Positions 33,211 to 33,548 of a DNA stretch of 33,548 nucleotides are shown here, piece after piece. Numbering within the stretch: the stretch's first letter is position 1; each line of letters starts with the position of its first letter. The notes under the pieces are model-generated. The model had not been told where the DNA came from and made no database searches. It was given only the letters and a program-made list of their open reading frames with translations. Both the position numbers and the translations under genes were made by a program. This stretch comes from Flavobacteriales bacterium (GTDB lineage: Bacteria > Bacteroidota > Bacteroidia > JACJYZ01): assembly GCA_020435415.1 (NCBI GenBank), contig JAGQZQ010000031.1, forward strand, positions 1 to 33,548, given 5' to 3'.

Positions 33211-33495
33211 GTGAAGGAGGCATGTCAATGCCGGCAACCTGGCCCGTGTATTGGGAAAGGCATGCGTTTGGCCGGTATCACAAAACGCGCTACCTTACAT
33301 ACGCTGAGGCACGGTTATGCCACGCACTTGTTGGAAGCGGGAACGGATTTACGGTATATCCAGGAGTTGTCCGGGTATAAGAGCAGCAGGACTCCGGAGA
33401 TTTACACGTATGTAAGTACAAAGGAATGGGGTCGGATAAAGAATCCGTTTGACCACCTGAAACCGGATGAGAAACATGACGAACCGCCAACCTAA
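33211..33495 (+). pseudogene. C-terminal remnant of a tyrosine recombinase (phage-integrase family)
   Basis: The 94-residue frame matches only the catalytic tail of an integrase/Xer-like recombinase: the HxxR box ([19 protein letters not shown]), the LSGYKSS region where LGHKSS is typical, and the nucleophile Tyr in EIYTYVS, followed by a normal-looking ending (RIKNPFDHL). The core-binding domain and the first catalytic Arg are missing, and the sequence before GMRLAGIT does not resemble the family. It starts at a GTG that follows an in-frame stop. The lack of the N-terminal half shows a decayed element or a recombined fragment. No other mobile gene is seen before the window ends 50 bases later. 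Confidence 0.83.
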
Positions 33496-33541
33496 AAAGA
33501 GCACATGTCTAACCAAAACGGAGAAACATGTACACTTTTTT
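33494..33541. repeat. Inverted repeat after the integrase remnant
   Basis: An A-rich arm ending ACATGT (about 33496-33511) pairs imperfectly (13 of 15) with a second ACATGT arm ending in a T-run (about 33528-33541). It resembles a terminator or the end of a mobile element. It runs close to the window edge, so its extent is unknown. Confidence 0.5.
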
Positions 33542-33548
33542 GGTATGA

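Overview
The window is chromosomal DNA of a Bacteroidota bacterium, probably a gliding or T9SS-bearing lineage near the flavobacteria. Four things support this: a GldB-type lipoprotein gene, a 1183-residue subtilisin ending in a type IX secretion sorting domain, Bacteroidota promoter boxes of the form TAnnTTTG, and an HU-like/SPOR fusion of the kind seen in this phylum. Species cannot be named from the sequence. Most of the window is core housekeeping DNA. Accessory material lies around 10.2-10.9 kb, 27.7-28.1 kb and at the right end.

Region by region. 0-4.6 kb: the C-terminal part of a PaaE-like reductase, gldB on the minus strand, a beta-barrel protein, a strong terminator, then nadE with a small unknown gene one base downstream. 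4.7-10.2 kb: sucA-sucB (2-oxoglutarate dehydrogenase E1 and E2), followed almost without a gap by a secreted Ycf48/BNR-repeat protein and a DUF1801 protein. 10.25-10.84 kb: a DUF433/DUF5615 toxin-antitoxin pair, then a shared terminator. 10.9-16.5 kb, minus strand: the T9SS subtilisin, hflX and a membrane-cytochrome c protein. 16.5-20.9 kb: two secreted amidohydrolase-family proteins behind a good Bacteroidota promoter. 21.05-23.96 kb, minus strand: kdsB, HU-SPOR gene, trpS. 24.0-26.7 kb: dprA, a small outer-membrane protein and a lipoprotein. 26.7-27.7 kb, minus strand: an isoprenylcysteine-methyltransferase-like membrane protein. 27.7-28.1 kb: a non-coding tandem pair of structured repeats. 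28.1-31.2 kb: an OmpR/histidine-kinase pair and a membrane coiled-coil protein. 31.2-31.64 kb: non-coding repeats. 31.64-33.1 kb, minus strand: a U32 (TrhP-like) protein gene overlapping a small ferredoxin gene. 33.2-33.5 kb: the catalytic tail of a tyrosine recombinase.

I see no large phage, CRISPR, biosynthetic or defence system. The most unusual material is: the tandem hairpin element at 27.75-28.09 kb; the amidohydrolase pair, in which one protein and the N-terminal half of the other have lost the metal-binding HxH; the overlapping U32-ferredoxin genes; the matching six-repeat propellers in the sucB-linked protein and the T9SS subtilisin; and the perfect palindrome formed by the two promoter boxes between kdsB and dprA. 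All functions are read from motifs and family resemblance, without database searches.
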